A stretch of DNA of 29,820 nt from Schoenoplectus triqueter (taxonomy: Eukaryota > Streptophyta > Magnoliopsida > Poales > Cyperaceae), in contig CAXKVV010000747.1 in the NCBI GenBank assembly GCA_964058805.1, positions 1 to 29,820 of the forward strand, given 5' to 3'. This document shows positions 1 to 11,230 of the stretch, piece by piece. The notes beneath the pieces are model-generated. The model made no database searches, was not told the DNA's origin, and saw only the letters and a program-made list of their open reading frames with translations. The stretch's first letter is position 1. Each line of letters opens with the position of its first letter. The position numbers and the translations under genes were made by a program.

Positions 1-49
1 ATGAAAACATTTACCAAAAGTATCTTTTAATTTTATTTAAGAATCTAAC

Positions 50-460
50 TAGGGGCATTAATTATTAACCCGACCCAAACCTGATCCGACACGACATGAC
101 CGGAAGATAAATGGGTCGGGTATGAGTCTGATTTTTTTGATCCAAATTGGGTAGGGTTGGGTTCGGTCAACCCGACCCGACCCGATTAATTATGTTTTTT
201 TTGAAGTAATTTTGTGATTTCATACTAATTGAAGCTTAAATATACCTTAATTATACACTAATTGACATTAATTATAAATTAATTAATATTTAATATTTAA
301 AATAATATAAAAATAATTAATAAATACTTAATTATTTTATACAGATCGGGTCGACCCGTAACCCGATCAGGTCGGTTATGGATAAATTTTTTTTGAGCTG
401 AATATAATTGAGTCAGATAAAAAAATAAAAAAAATAATATGATCCGACATTTACATCCTA
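50..460. mobile_element. Non-autonomous hAT-like element rich in CCCGACC motifs (copy A)
   Basis: The element starts taggggcatta and ends catccta. It is flanked by 8-bp near-duplicates, aatctaac at 42-49 and aatctatc at 461-468 (7 of 8 match). Both subterminal parts carry CCCGACC or GGGTCGG motifs (79-187 and 345-380), around an AT-rich core. An 8-bp target duplication and TAG...CTA termini fit the hAT superfamily. No transposase is present, so any mobility would depend on a protein supplied from elsewhere. Unlike the copies at 8362 and 13447, the motifs occur in both orientations. The terminal repeats are poor beyond the first four bases and one duplication base has changed, so this is the oldest or least certain of the three. 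Confidence 0.55.
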
Positions 461-468
461 AATCTATC

Positions 469-1737
469 GAACATTGTTTCTAAAGGTGACATGAGCTTTT
501 GTCTTTTTATTTTATTTTATTCAAAACTCATGACTCAAGCATTAATAGGTTTCCTCTAAAAAAAGAGACTTGCGATGGCTAAAGTGGGCATTGATTCCGT
601 CAACAGCGTTCCTTCTATTTGAGAACCAACATAACAACAGTTGAAAATGCGGGGAACTAGTAATTGAAGATGCTCTTTCCAGTTTGTAGAAAGAATAAAG
701 GGATCAACAAAGAATGGGTTGATATCAAATGTTGATGGTGGTGCAGGGACAAATACAATTATCCCCCGTATTAAGAAAAAAGTGTTGCAGTCTTGGAGAT
801 ACTAATAATACCATTTTAATCTATTATTTAAATATCTGGTCAGGATTTTTTTTCGCTACACTGGCAGTTGTTGTAATAAAATGACAATAAAATTTCGTGT
901 TCTCAGTCATTTTTTTTAATCTAACCCAACAATAATTGTCACTCTCTTTTTGAAAGTTATTGGTACATTAGATTAAGAGAGCTAAAAACAACTTTAAAGA
1001 GGACTGAGTTGTAGCCTTGTAATGGAAAAAAATTGTAGAATGTACAACATGGTAACAGTAAAATCAGAGAAAAAAATATTTGTCACTATTGTAATAAAAA
1101 GGAAATATTTGTTAGATTCTCACTTCTTGTTCCTTTACAACAAGTGTGGGGAAATATTAGATGAACACAAGTTATTGTAAAAACAATTCTTGATTGCCAC
1201 ATAGCCATTATTTATGAAAATGTTCAAATAATATAACCCATATATATTTGAAGGACACTGATACAGTGCCTGTCCATTTCACCCGTCACCTCTTACACAA
1301 TTTAGCTTTTTAGGGGCAAATGGTAGGGACAATAGGGGCATAATATTATTGAAAGCATCCAATCATTTTTCATATTTGAATTGAACATGCAGGCTACATG
1401 GCGAGTGGTGAATAACTGTTCCGCTAACTAATCCCAACTTGCACTAGAAGCTTCGGATAAAATTCTAATCATAATTCCTGATAAAATAAATAAATTTGTA
1501 TATGCCTGTATATGAACAGTTTTATGAGCTGTCCATAGCAAAAACAAATAAAACAACCAAACATTTCGATATTATGCAACAGCATGCAAAAAAATAACAT
1601 CGTGTAAAAGCAAAAAAAAATGCAGGCAATGAAAGAAGTTAATAGAATACAACATCAAATGCATTAGCAAAGAAACAATTCTAGCACTTCATCTCCAAAC
1701 TTTCTTTTCTTATATCGCTGTACCTTGCTCACCATCA
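469..1737. other. Intergenic DNA downstream of the NLR gene
   Basis: AT-rich sequence with no convincing reading frame on either strand. It includes the 3' flank of the minus-strand NLR gene. A short dyad (cactg, ata, cagtg) lies at 1256-1268, followed by text that resembles a decayed repeat. I see no RNA gene here. Confidence 0.5.
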
Positions 1738-4700
1738 CTAGACCAAATCGCTCCGATCAAATTCGAGATCACTCATAAATAATTGATGGTCCCTACATTG
1801 GTCCTCCTGAATATCATCGGACCTGATATTAGACGCTGCACCATTTTGGTGCTGGCGAAGAAGAGCAGCATTGCAACCACATATGTGAAGACTATATAGT
1901 GAAGCTGGGAAATTTGGAAGGGAATCAACCTGAGCTGCATTGCAGATGTACAATGTCTTCAGAGAGGGGAGGTTTCTCATGCTCGCTACCAGAGCCTGGA
2001 AAGTGTTCACATCTGAGGCATCTCCAATTTTAATCTCTTCCACTGCTATTAAATTCCTTAGAGGCTCTATGGACAGGAGAGGTTCTTTGTCAATGTGCAA
2101 AAATTTAAGCTTCCAAGTTGAGTTTCTGTTCCTTGCACCTCCACAGTCGGTACCAAAATTTGTCAAGGGATTGAGTAGAGACAATGAGCTCTCAACCAGT
2201 TTATCACAACCAAAAATTGTCAAGGAATGTATCGAGGGAAGTGCTTCTAGTCCTCCCAATGATTCTAGAGGTACGCATTTCTTGATCTTTAAGCTCGTCA
2301 GTGATGCGAGCTTTGAAAAAACATATGAATCTGGAAGGGCAGTTATAGTTGTACAATTTTCCAAACTCAAGTTTTTGAGAGAGATTAGATGTTTGAATGA
2401 TGTCAAAAATGGAATTTCAAGGTTTGTACAGGACCCAATTGACAGGTTCTCCAATGTTGTGGGTAAAAACTCACTGTTAGCTTCAGTTATGGTCAGATTG
2501 GGACACTCACCAATGCACAGTGATTTGAGGGAGTTTATGTTCTTGAACCCATTTGGTTGTAAGTCTTTTAGTTTTGTACAATATTTCATCTCAAATTTCT
2601 CAAGAGATGATGATGATGAGTCTTCCTGGTTTAAACTACCAGCCTCAAATATTTTGGGAATGTAAACTAAACCGACATCTTTGATTTGAAGAAATTGGAG
2701 TATTGGAAGTAGCTTGAGATCTGGTAGCTCACTCCAATTGGGACATTGAATTATTGAAATGGACGTCAGGAAGTACCTTTTCGCAGAAAAGATTGTTACC
2801 CAACGTGGAGAATTACCGTTATACCCCTTCATAGTTAGCTCTCTAAGTCTTGTTGGGGGACACAGTTCATCAGCTACACGCTTATCATTATTTGGGTCTC
2901 TGTTCGGGTCAACTGACCAAATTAATTTCAAAGACCTAAGATTTTCTTTCTTGACTAAATTTACTTCTTTGGCTTCTTGAAAACTCCCTGCTTTCTCAAG
3001 ACTGAATATGCAAAGTCTGGAGATACCAGTTAATTTCTTCAGTTCAGTTACCTTGTTCTCATCTTTTCTAACATGGAAATTTACTAAACCCTGGAGATGT
3101 TCTAGTTTACTGATGCAAGGAATCCTGTCTTTTATGGCTCTCGGAATTTCCAGGTGCTGCAAGTTAATCAAGTTGGTCAGGCCCTTGATATTTACCCTCG
3201 CATAATCTCCACCTGACCCGCCTGAAAATCTCAATATTTGTAGGTTATAGAGCTTGTACACTGTTTCAGGAAACCACTGTAGTACTGAAACATTTGAAGT
3301 TTGATGAATAGATAAATAATGAAGGTGTATTAAGCTACCTACTACATCTGGCAACTCACAGGAGAAAGTTGCTGTTATACTGAGCAACCGTAAGCTGTTT
3401 AACTCAGTCAAAATTATACTGAGCAAAACCACATGATTTCTCAGAGGATCATCACCCTTGAAAGCTATAATAAGGGTGCGCAATTTCTTTAATTGTGCAA
3501 TTCCATAGAACAAATGGTTATATTTTATTTCAACAGATATGTACAAGTGGCGAATTGTTTTAGGGAAGTCTGCATTGAGTGGGCCATCTTCAATGCTTAT
3601 GCATTCTTCGACTGACACAGATCGTGCCACATCATGCAAAACGTCATGCATGACATAACATGAAGTGGAAGCATCTGTTTTTTTAAAAAAAGATTGTCTT
3701 TCAAGACTATCAATGTACTCACGACCAGTGCTTTCTAAATGTCGATTCTTTTCCACAATTATGCCCGATCCAATCCACATATAGATCAATTCATCCCTTT
3801 CGAATATAAAATCTTTTGGAAATATGCTACAAAATCTGAAGCATTTTTGCAAACTAGCATCGAGCTTTTGATAGCTTAATCTTAAAATCGCTTTAAACCC
3901 ATTTTCTTTTGTATCAGCATTTATTTTTATCTGCTCCTTTAGAATACTATCCCAGTAATTCTCGTGAAAATTTTGGTTTAGTTGTTCGCCCAAAATCTTT
4001 GCCCCTAAAGGGCAACCTCCTAGTTTCTCTGCTATTTCTTCTCCAATTAACTTCAAATCTCTATGATCGTCTAGATTATAGCCAGCAAAAGCATGACGAT
4101 TGAAAAGCTGAAGATAATCCTTATATTCTAACCCCTCCAATATTAAAACTTCCTTTTTCGTTTCAGTTACATTAGCAATTGTTTCTGCTACGGAGTTCAT
4201 TCTGGTGGTGACTAAAAGTTTACTCCCTTTTTTGGCAAATTTCAATGGGGCCATCAGTTTGTCCCATTGAAGCCTATTATCCACATTCCAGACATCATCT
4301 AGTACCAGAAAAAAACTTTTCAACAGCAACTGGCCTTTAAGAGTTTCTTGAAGTGCATTTAGACTTTGAGGTAAAGTTTGCTCTTTATTTACTTCTTGTA
4401 TGATGTCTTTCGTAATTTTCAAAACATCAAATCTGGTAGAAACACAAACCCACAAAATTAGATCGAATTGACTCTTTATTCTTGAATCATTTTTCACTAA
4501 CCGGGCAAGGGTAGACTTTCCCATTCCACCTACTCCAACAATTGTATATGCTGAAATGCTATTTTGAGCATTAATTCGAGGATTCTCATCTTCACTTCTC
4601 ATAAGCCAGTCAAATATTTGTTGTTTTTCCTTTTCTCGCCCAAACACACGCTCAGTTTGTATGCCAGCATCTTCACGGGCATTCAGAAAATTCTCATGCT

Positions 4701-5283
4701 CCCGGCACCTAGCATCTATGCTAGGCCTTCCCATATTAAGGAATGGCTGCATATCTCTAATAACATTATGTAATTGATTGACAACCTCCTTCAATCTCTC
4801 AGCAGTTTCCTTCTTTACAGATCGAGAATCAACCAAATATTCACTCAGATATTCATCAAACTTTCTTTTTATACCAGAAAAAATTCTACAATTAGCCAAG
4901 CATTCACCAACTTTCTTTCTACAAACAGAAAACGGGTTGCTACTAGCACTAGTTGCTGGAATACCTTCGGAAAGCAACTGGCTCTCGATCTTATTATACG
5001 CCATTTCATCGAGCAAATCCTCTGCGGCCTCGACAGCATCCTTGAACTGCCACGACCATTCTTTGAGGTATTTCGCATCATCTGTCAATCCAAGACCCCT
5101 GTTGTTGATCGCGTGCACGACAGCTTTCACCTTGGGAAGTTGGGAATCGAGAGATTTTAGCTGCTCCTTGAATTTGTTACCCAATGAAAAATGATCATCC
5201 ACCAAGGAAATAGCGGTATTGTACAGACTTTCAATGGAATTTGAAGCGACGTTCTCAATAACGAAAATCAAAGCAGGTTCCAT
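1738..5283 (-). CDS. CC-NBS-LRR disease resistance protein (NLR, RGA/RPP13-like class)
   Basis: Intracellular immune receptor of the coiled-coil NLR class, which senses pathogen effectors and switches on defence through nucleotide-dependent oligomerisation. The single exon encodes 1181 residues, a normal length. Domains in order are an Rx-type coiled-coil region (about 1-180, with the EDLLDEM stretch near 88-94), NB-ARC (about 215-560) and a C-terminal leucine-rich repeat region (about 595-1160). NB-ARC motifs are intact: P-loop GVGGMGKST at 250-258, kinase-2 FFLVLDDVW at 324-332 ending in the tryptophan typical of CNLs, RNBS-B GSKLLVTTR at 353-361, RNBS-D CFRFCSIFPKDF near 481-492, and MHD at 545-547. 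The GLPL motif is unusual, reading GGCPLGAK near 422-429. The start context aagATGGaa is good and preceded by a pyrimidine-rich leader. No stop or frameshift is seen, so the gene is probably functional. Which pathogen it recognises cannot be inferred. Confidence 0.95.
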   Translation of the reverse strand: MEPALIFVIENVASNSIESLYNTAISLVDDHFSLGNKFKEQLKSLDSQLPKVKAVVHAINNRGLGLTDDAKYLKEWSWQFKDAVEAAEDLLDEMAYNKIESQLLSEGIPATSASSNPFSVCRKKVGECLANCRIFSGIKRKFDEYLSEYLVDSRSVKKETAERLKEVVNQLHNVIRDMQPFLNMGRPSIDARCREHENFLNAREDAGIQTERVFGREKEKQQIFDWLMRSEDENPRINAQNSISAYTIVGVGGMGKSTLARLVKNDSRIKSQFDLILWVCVSTRFDVLKITKDIIQEVNKEQTLPQSLNALQETLKGQLLLKSFFLVLDDVWNVDNRLQWDKLMAPLKFAKKGSKLLVTTRMNSVAETIANVTETKKEVLILEGLEYKDYLQLFNRHAFAGYNLDDHRDLKLIGEEIAEKLGGCPLGAKILGEQLNQNFHENYWDSILKEQIKINADTKENGFKAILRLSYQKLDASLQKCFRFCSIFPKDFIFERDELIYMWIGSGIIVEKNRHLESTGREYIDSLERQSFFKKTDASTSCYVMHDVLHDVARSVSVEECISIEDGPLNADFPKTIRHLYISVEIKYNHLFYGIAQLKKLRTLIIAFKGDDPLRNHVVLLSIILTELNSLRLLSITATFSCELPDVVGSLIHLHYLSIHQTSNVSVLQWFPETVYKLYNLQILRFSGGSGGDYARVNIKGLTNLINLQHLEIPRAIKDRIPCISKLEHLQGLVNFHVRKDENKVTELKKLTGISRLCIFSLEKAGSFQEAKEVNLVKKENLRSLKLIWSVDPNRDPNNDKRVADELCPPTRLRELTMKGYNGNSPRWVTIFSAKRYFLTSISIIQCPNWSELPDLKLLPILQFLQIKDVGLVYIPKIFEAGSLNQEDSSSSSLEKFEMKYCTKLKDLQPNGFKNINSLKSLCIGECPNLTITEANSEFLPTTLENLSIGSCTNLEIPFLTSFKHLISLKNLSLENCTTITALPDSYVFSKLASLTSLKIKKCVPLESLGGLEALPSIHSLTIFGCDKLVESSLSLLNPLTNFGTDCGGARNRNSTWKLKFLHIDKEPLLSIEPLRNLIAVEEIKIGDASDVNTFQALVASMRNLPSLKTLYICNAAQVDSLPNFPASLYSLHICGCNAALLRQHQNGAASNIRSDDIQEDQCRDHQLFMSDLEFDRSDLV

Positions 5284-5418
5284 CTTAGTGAGAGAGAGAA
5301 AATGAAGATAGGATGTCTAGTTTGAGCTTTGAGGAGTTCAGATCCCTTTTTACCCGAGGGAAGAAGAAGAGGATCTCAGAGAACAGAATGTAGTGCCCAT
5401 CAATCATGGGCGGATTTA

Positions 5419-5811
5419 CAGTTTTTTTTATAATAATTATTCAAATAATCTTAATTTTAATAATAATAGTGATAAAATTAAAATTTTGAGAATACGAATG
5501 GTAGCGCGCCACTCTCAGTAGCGTTTTTGCACAAACGAATCAGTGGAGTGACGTTGTGTAAATGCGTTAATCTCACTGACGCGTTTGTGCAAAGACGCTA
5601 CTGGAAATAACGTCTTTTATTTTTATTAAACTTAGAGTTTGCCTTATTTGGTGTTGGTCCCGACGCCAGTGGGAAAAAACATCATTCCCACTGGCATCTT
5701 TCAATTTTTTTTTAAGAAAAAACTGAAAAGTAAAAAAAAAGACGTCATTGTCAGTGGCGTTTTTGCAATGCGAAATTAGAATTATTTGAATAATTATAAT
5801 TAAAAAAACTG
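5419..5811. mobile_element. MULE-type MITE upstream of the NLR gene
   Basis: A 393-bp element bounded by a perfect 9-bp direct repeat, gcggattta, at 5410-5418 and 5812-5820. The ends are inverted repeats of roughly 40-45 bp, beginning cagttttttt on each strand and continuing with an attattcaaata core. A 9-bp duplication is the usual signature of Mutator-like elements. The interior is unusually CG-rich for this region, with several related GCGTTTTTGCA and CCAGTGGC units and an internal hairpin (gccagtggga at 5665-5674 with tcccactggc at 5686-5695). There is no coding capacity. It lies 136 bp upstream of the NLR start codon, probably inside that gene's promoter or 5' leader. Confidence 0.85.
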
Positions 5812-5820
5812 GCGGATTTA

Positions 5821-8353
5821 AATAATTGATCCCCTGGATTTTAAAAATAGTGCTTTTAGGTTATGATTTTGCGAATATTATCCCCTTTGGAATTAATTTT
5901 TTATCTCCTCTGGATTGTCTGATCAATTTTTATTGAGAATTTTTTTTTAGTACCGTGAATAGTAAAAAAATTATGTAAAAATTCTAAAATATGAAGTCCA
6001 TAAAGGAAAATTTTCTTCATCGGCATAATTATTTATTATTTTGAGTTTTATTTTTTATTTTTTTAATATATAAAAGATATTTTTTTATTAGAGAAAAATG
6101 TATGATAAATTATTAATTTTTTTATTTAGTATCTGATTAGTTAATGGATTTGAACCCGATAGTTAAATTTTTACATTCGCCCCTGCCATCAATTAACTCA
6201 GAATCAGATTTCAACACCAGCCCCAGCTTTGCTGAGTAGTTGACTCTGAAAAAAATAAAAGAAAAAAGAAAAGAAAAGAAAGGTTTAAAGTTTAAAATGC
6301 AAGTTGTGCTCTAGAGAAATCAGATAAGAGAAAGGAATGAAAGAGAAAAAAATGGAAGAAAAATTAAAAAGTAAAGTTTTACATTTTGATTTGGAGGATA
6401 AACAAGTGGTCGTATTAGTATAGTTTTTTACCTTCTTTTTCTTTCTCTCTCATTTTTTTCTCAACTACGAAATTAAAAAGGAAAGTTGTAAATAAAAATT
6501 AGGGATAAATTAATAGAAATAAATTTGAAGTAGGATAAACAAATATTTAATGTCATAAGGGGTTCAAATATAAAAGTTTTGTAAAAAAATACACATAATT
6601 TGACAAAACCAATGGGGCATGACCCCCTCTCCTAAAAAAATATATACTTTTATCCCTATAAATAGTAAACAAGCAAAATGGCAACTAAAATAAAAGGAGT
6701 ATGCCGACACAGTTGACAACAAGTAGCGCAGAAAAAAAGTTAAATTTTAGTTTCAAATGAATTAATGGAATAAAAATGAAATTATTGTATAAATGCAAAT
6801 TTTAGTATTCATCTTGTAATGAAATAAAAAATTATGAGACCGTATAACTTATAATAATTGATCAAAATGGATGTACTAGAATAGAATAACTGTAGAAATA
6901 CTATTTTTTTGGCATATTTTATCTTTTTATCATTAATTATATTTTTTCTATGCTTGCAAACTATTTTTGTGTATAGCGATGATGACATCATCGTAAGAAA
7001 AAAGTAGATTGAAAAAAATAGTGTACCAAACCAGTACATGTATTATAATAGAGGCTAAATCATTTTTTTGGCGGCTTACTACATGAATCTCAATTTTATG
7101 CTTCATTTACATATTGCTATGATGTCCTCTTCAATTTGACTAACATAAACAAACAAAAAAGAGGAGACTAAGAGGAAATATATTATAGTATTGAATATGT
7201 TCTGAATAAAATATTATTATTTTATATCTCCTTATTTGGGTACCTTTACTAACATGTTGTCAAGTCTTATGATTTAAGTCATACCATATCTAACATAATT
7301 AGAAAAGTACAAACTCCCTTTGTCAATTCCTCTCTCTACAATTACAGCCAAGTAACAATTGTCTGACCTCGACTGTTTCCTTCGCTCTTTATGGAACGAA
7401 TCCCAGGTCAGCCATAACAATTGAAAAATAATTGAAAGAGTGTGTTTTGAGAAAAAGAGACAGAAGAAACAAGTAAATATAGCAAAGAATGTCACTTTTG
7501 GCAAGAGGTAATAAAGAAAATTTTGAGGAGATGACAAGCAAAAATGGATGAAATTTTAAAAATTACCATTTATGAATGTAATACAACTGAAAATGGTTTT
7601 ATTAAATTCAAAACAATCACAACCTTTAATATTAAATAGAATTAATCAGATCAAAAGCAACAATGTTATTTTCAGATATAAAAATATTTGAAGGAATTGA
7701 TAAAAAAATAGACTCTCCAATCCATAGTTGTTTTATATAATAGTATAGATATTCAGTATTATTAGATAATATCTGATTTTACCAAACACACCCGAAAAAT
7801 TCTCATTACATATTTATTATTAGTTTTTAGTGTATATTAAAAATCTAATTAATTTTGATATCTAATTTGTGCTCATGTTTTATATTTTTATAATTTATTG
7901 ATACATTAAACCAATATAATGATAATTAATATTTATTTTTTATAATTAATATTTAATTTTAAAATTAATGATTCTATCAAAAAGATAGTATTAATTTTTT
8001 CAATGATGCATATAATATTTTATTTAATATCTGAAATATATTCGTATCCATTTGATATCCTGTCCATATCTGGATATCCGTCGAATATCTGATCTGTATC
8101 AATATTTAAATTTATATCCTAAAAAGTGTAACATATGCGGATATGATAAAACCATTTTATGTCTGTGCCTAATCCATTTATACGCCTACTAGAAGAGTCA
8201 AGATCCCCTGATACACGTTACCGCACTGTATGCATGCTAATTGGTGAACAATAGGGGCCTGATTTTTTTTTACACTCATCTAGATGAAATCCAACGCTCT
8301 CTCTGACTTGCAACGCGATAATGCACATTATCACATGCAAATTCTATTAGAAG
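5821..8353. other. Long AT-rich intergenic region
   Basis: No gene is recognised. An A/G-rich stretch occurs near 6250-6300 and 6330-6370. Around 7787-7799 the text accaaacacaccc resembles the outer end of a hAT-type MITE, but I cannot find its partner end. At 8030-8120 there are scattered ATATCCG or GATATCC units like those of decayed short-motif elements. The open frames here are short and composed of low-complexity residues. Confidence 0.5.
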
Positions 8354-8361
8354 GTAAGCAT

Positions 8362-9012
8362 TAGGGTTATAAAAAAACCCGGACGGGTCAGACCCGACCC
8401 GCTGAACCCGTGGCCGCGACCCGTCCCGCCCCGACCCGTGACCCAACCCGTCAAACCCGTGACCCGTTAGAACCGACGGGTCTAGCACGGGCGCGGGCAA
8501 AAAAATTTCAAAAAAACCCGTGCTAGACCCGACCCGTTTTGGACCCGTCCCGACCCGACCCGCCCAACCCGTGCAAACCCGCCCCCGACCCGCCCCGACC
8601 CGTCCCGAGAATCCGTGCAAACCCGGGAAAATTCAAAAAAATATGGAAAAAATTAATTTTTTTGGTAAAAATATAAATAATTATATATTTTAAATATTCT
8701 TAATAATTATTTTTGAATTTTTCGGAAATTTTGAGAATTTATTTGAATTTTATTGGGTTATTTTTGAATTTTGAAAAAAAAAAAATAAATAACCCTTGGA
8801 CCCGACCCGACCCGCCCCACCCTTGGACCCGACCCGCCCCGCCCCGCTGACCCGTCCGACCCGACGGGTCTAGGACGGGTCGCGGACAACCCCCCAAAAT
8901 GGACCCGTCCTAACCCGTCCCGTGAAAACCCGTTGACCCGTCCCAACCCGTCCCGCCAAAACCCGCCGACCCGTGCAAACCCATCCCGACCCGACCCGTT
9001 TTTAATACTCTA
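8362..9012. mobile_element. Non-autonomous hAT-like element packed with CCCGACCCG arrays (copy B)
   Basis: A 651-bp element flanked by a perfect 8-bp duplication, gtaagcat, at 8354-8361 and 9013-9020. The ends tagggttataaaaa and tttttaatactcta form an imperfect terminal inverted repeat with TAG...CTA termini. Two blocks of degenerate CCCGACCCG repeats (about 8380-8625 and 8795-9000) flank an AT-rich centre (about 8626-8794). Both blocks put the C-rich strand on the plus strand, so they are direct, not inverted, repeats. The minus strand therefore carries dozens of GGG tracts separated by two to four bases. Reading frames across it are repeat artefacts with Arg/Gly/Val-rich translations and should not be treated as genes. 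Confidence 0.85.
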
Positions 9013-9020
9013 GTAAGCAT

Positions 9021-10809
9021 CATGTTTAATGGTTGGGCCGAATGTTTCAAGGGTAGAACTTAACAGGCCTATAAACATGTGGAGTAAGGACTCAAGTTTG
9101 ACAAGGGTCATACTCAAAGGGCCTAATTTCTTAAGGATGAGCCGACCCTTAAAAGGTCAGTCGCAAGCGAATGACCTACCATGTCCACAAAGACTATTTT
9201 AAACTATTGATATTAGATAATTTTTCTAAGTTAGATAGTAAATTTTAGTTCAGATTTAAAACTAAATTAATTCTAAAATAAAGTAATTTGGACATAAAAT
9301 CTGAGTTTTATCAAAATAAAAGAGAATCTAGGTTTCAGCTTGACTATCAATTTAAGCATTAATTTACTAGTTAATACATTTATTCTTAATTATGTAAGGG
9401 TTACCATTCAATTTAGTGTTAATTTTCAGGTTAGGGTTCAACATCATACTCGAATCAAGTCAAAATTCACGATTAAGTACTTCGTTCTATTAATTCAAGC
9501 TAATTAAATTCTAGTAATTCTAGATTATTAAAGACTTATTATTCACAATTGAGTACTTCTAAGTAATTATTCTAATAATTCAAAAAATTAATATTTAATT
9601 TAGACTTCACGGTTAAATACTTGACCTAGTACTAGAAACTGCTTTTGCGTTTGAGTATCATTTAAATTTTGGTTAGAACCTAAATAATTCTCTCAAAATA
9701 TATACTAACCTACGGGTTGTTTATAGTTTATCAACTTATATTACTTAGAGTTTCTAATTCTAAGCGGATTACTAATATAAATATAATAATTTAATTTCAG
9801 CATAATTCATATTCGTTCACAAAAATAATTCATAGAAATTAAAAACAAAGAAACAAAATAAGTATGATTAATTACAATAAATTTTAAGTTACATGTTTAA
9901 CCCTAGATAAAAGTTTACTCTCTCATGAGATAAAATAACAAATACATGTCAATAAAATTGAGAAAAAAGATGAAAAATAAAAATAAAAGTATTCCCAATT
10001 TGATCTCTTCCTATGCCTCATTCTCTCTCATTCTGGAAGAAAATCTCCTTTTCTCTCTCACACGCCCAAAATATCTCTTATCTAATTATTGACCCCATCT
10101 TATCAGAAAACTACATAAAATAGACAAAATCATCAGGACAAGAATAAAAAACCATCACGGTGCAGGAGAAATTATGAATGTAATTATTTCCTTCAACTCG
10201 TAGAAATTTTCTGGCAGCCTTGTTACACACATTTGAGGTCCACATATGGCTAACTTTGGTCCATAGAAAATCTCTGTTAACTTGGAATTATAAATTTACA
10301 ATTCGTAGTTCAACCCTTTCAATCCGTAATTCTGACTGATTTGTATTGTTCATCTACTTTTGCTCCAATTACTCTAGTTAAGCTCCAAATTACTTCTTTT
10401 CTCGGGTTTTCTTCTATTACTAAAATACAAACAAAGCTTTCGACGGTAATAAGAACTTATGCAATTTTAAATAAAAACTAAACCTAAATTAAAATGTGCC
10501 ATTTTTAGTTCAAAACTTAACCAAATTATAATATATTGGTTGGTTCATCAATTTAATATATTATCTTAATCAACTGTATATTGCCTTAGATTTTAGGATT
10601 GAAGCTAAACAGTTAAATCGAGAATTATGACTCAAAATAGAAATTTAGGTCGTAATCTACGTACGAAAACATGAAACCTATTATTTAAGGGGAAATCCTA
10701 GAAGTACAAAACCTAAGTTATGCTAAAGTAATTCAATGAACTTCGACTTGCAAGATGAGATATTGAGCGTGGTGCGTGCACTCACTAGTGAGTCTCCTTC
10801 TCGGTTTTC
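9021..10809. other. AT-rich intergenic region, no gene seen
   Basis: No coding region or RNA gene is supported. The sequence is AT-rich, with recurring short phrases such as ttaattct and aagtactt (about 9460-9620), suggesting an old degraded repeat. I could not define its ends or class. Confidence 0.45.
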
Positions 10810-11230
10810 TAGGGTTATAAACGAGACACATCGAGCTGAACTAGGCTAAACTTGAGATCAGCTCATTAACTTAACGAGCCAAAAATGATGGATTGAGATT
10901 AACTCATTAATTAACGAGCGAGGTGAACTGATTCGTTAACAGCTCATTTAATAATTAATAATATTTTATGCAAACTTTATACTAAAATTTTAAAAAATAA
11001 AAGAATGAATGACGTAAATATATACATATTTCATAAAATAATTTCATATATATTAAATTATAACTTATATATTATACTAAAAAATCATAATAGAATAATA
11101 TAAATAATAAATATGTAGTTTAACAATCTAAACGAGCCTATCAAATTGAGTGAATTGAGTCAAGTCTAGCTCAAACTTATATCATTAACTTTTTGAGCTT
11201 AACAAACGAACCAAATTTGAATCAATTCTA
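10810..11230. mobile_element. Probable hAT-like short-motif element, GAGCT/TTAACGAG type
   Basis: It begins tagggttataaacgag, sharing its first twelve bases with the well-delimited hAT-like element at 8362. The left part repeats the words gctcattaac, taacgagc and gagct. The right part carries related words (cgagccta, gagcttaacaaacgaa) and ends gaatcaattcta. The overall design matches the CCCGACC elements: motif-rich flanks around an AT-rich centre. I could not find a matching 8-bp duplication, so the right boundary is an estimate and the copy is probably old. Confidence 0.45.

Noticed and set aside
1253..1275. Short dyad ending in tgtcc as a regulatory hairpin
   Set aside because: The stem is only about five bases. 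It may be part of a decayed repeat but nothing supports a function.
1940..5194. Many plus-strand and alternate-frame open frames opposite the NLR
   Set aside because: These are shadows of the 1181-codon NLR frame with no recognisable domains.
7787..7799. accaaacacaccc as the end of a hAT-type MITE
   Set aside because: No matching gggtgtgtttggt end or 8-bp duplication was found nearby. The partial left end near 20720 is far away and not paired with it.
8380..8625. CCCGACC repeats as telomeric or satellite DNA
   Set aside because: The unit is not the plant telomere repeat, the arrays are short, and three separate blocks lie within transposon boundaries marked by target duplications.
8276..8946. 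Arg/Gly/Val-rich minus-strand open frames
   Set aside because: The translations are read-throughs of the GGGTCGGGT-type repeat in a hAT-like element and show no domain.
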